Source of the DNA: Alphaproteobacteria bacterium
Lineage (GTDB): Bacteria; Pseudomonadota; Alphaproteobacteria; Paracaedibacterales; CAITNM01
Assembly: GCA_947499175.1 (NCBI GenBank)
Contig: CANMNU010000091.1
Coordinates: 1-5,302 of the forward strand
Direction of reading: 5' to 3'
DNA length: 5,302 bases
Shown: one piece after another, positions 5,182-5,302 of the stretch
Position numbering within the stretch: the first letter of the stretch is position 1
How the letters are laid out: each line of letters begins with the position of its first letter
Program-made: the position numbers and the translations under genes
Notes under the pieces: model-generated
The model's database searches: none
What the model was told of the DNA's origin: nothing
What the model saw: the letters and a program-made list of their open reading frames with translations, nothing else

Positions 5182-5302
5182 ATTTAATGGCAGGTTTGTT
5201 TGATTTCAAGGCATAAGCAATAAGTGTTGAAAAGATATGGATAAAGCCATTAATAAACGATCTATGTCGAGTATGAACAATCTGAAAATCTGTTTTTAAT
5301 AC

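Noticed and set aside
5237..5299. 20-codon open frame near the right edge (MDKAINKRSM...)
   Set aside because: It is very short, has no Shine-Dalgarno sequence or recognisable content, and fits chance.

Overview
The window looks like part of an AT-rich alphaproteobacterial chromosome, probably from a host-associated or intracellular lineage such as Holosporales or Rickettsiales. The alphaproteobacterial call rests on the hrcA-grpE gene pair and on the sequence character of both proteins (HrcA tail GPARMNYGKIIPLVDYT, GrpE core ENTRRRGQKDKEDALKYG). The narrower placement is inference from base composition, dispersed repeats and secreted proteins; no 16S rRNA or other decisive marker is present.

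Left part (1-886). A minus-strand gene runs off the left edge. It encodes an exported protein of unknown function and carries an uninterrupted tract of 11 C (11 G on the plus strand, 110-120) inside its coding region. The frame is open only at the present tract length (within one base either way), so it is a candidate phase-variable gene. A 211-base divergent region follows, with a tandem 11-bp repeat and a tRNA promoter, then a complete tRNA-Pro(UGG) gene with encoded CCA. The 332-base gap to the next gene holds a C-rich tract and a GC-rich palindromic element resembling dispersed proteobacterial repeats.

Middle (887-3105). A 518-residue exported protein has the ligand spacing of the zinc-dependent phospholipase C / P1 nuclease fold (HxxxDxxxxxH, then HxxxE, and a histidine close to the predicted mature N-terminus). 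It converges on plsY, the acyl-phosphate:glycerol-3-phosphate acyltransferase of phospholipid synthesis. A 10-bp-stem hairpin separates the two genes.

Right part (3106-5302). hrcA, divergent from plsY, and grpE form a two-gene heat-shock operon (repressor and DnaK nucleotide exchange factor) ending in a perfect 20-bp palindrome. A small exported 90-residue protein with its own start signals follows. The last 121 bases hold no gene that can be supported.

The pattern is ordinary housekeeping genes interleaved with three genes for exported proteins, two of which are unassigned. The features most worth attention are the homopolymer in the left-edge gene, the enlarged phospholipase C-like protein, and a TATTTTTAGC word that recurs in the intergenic regions of the left part.
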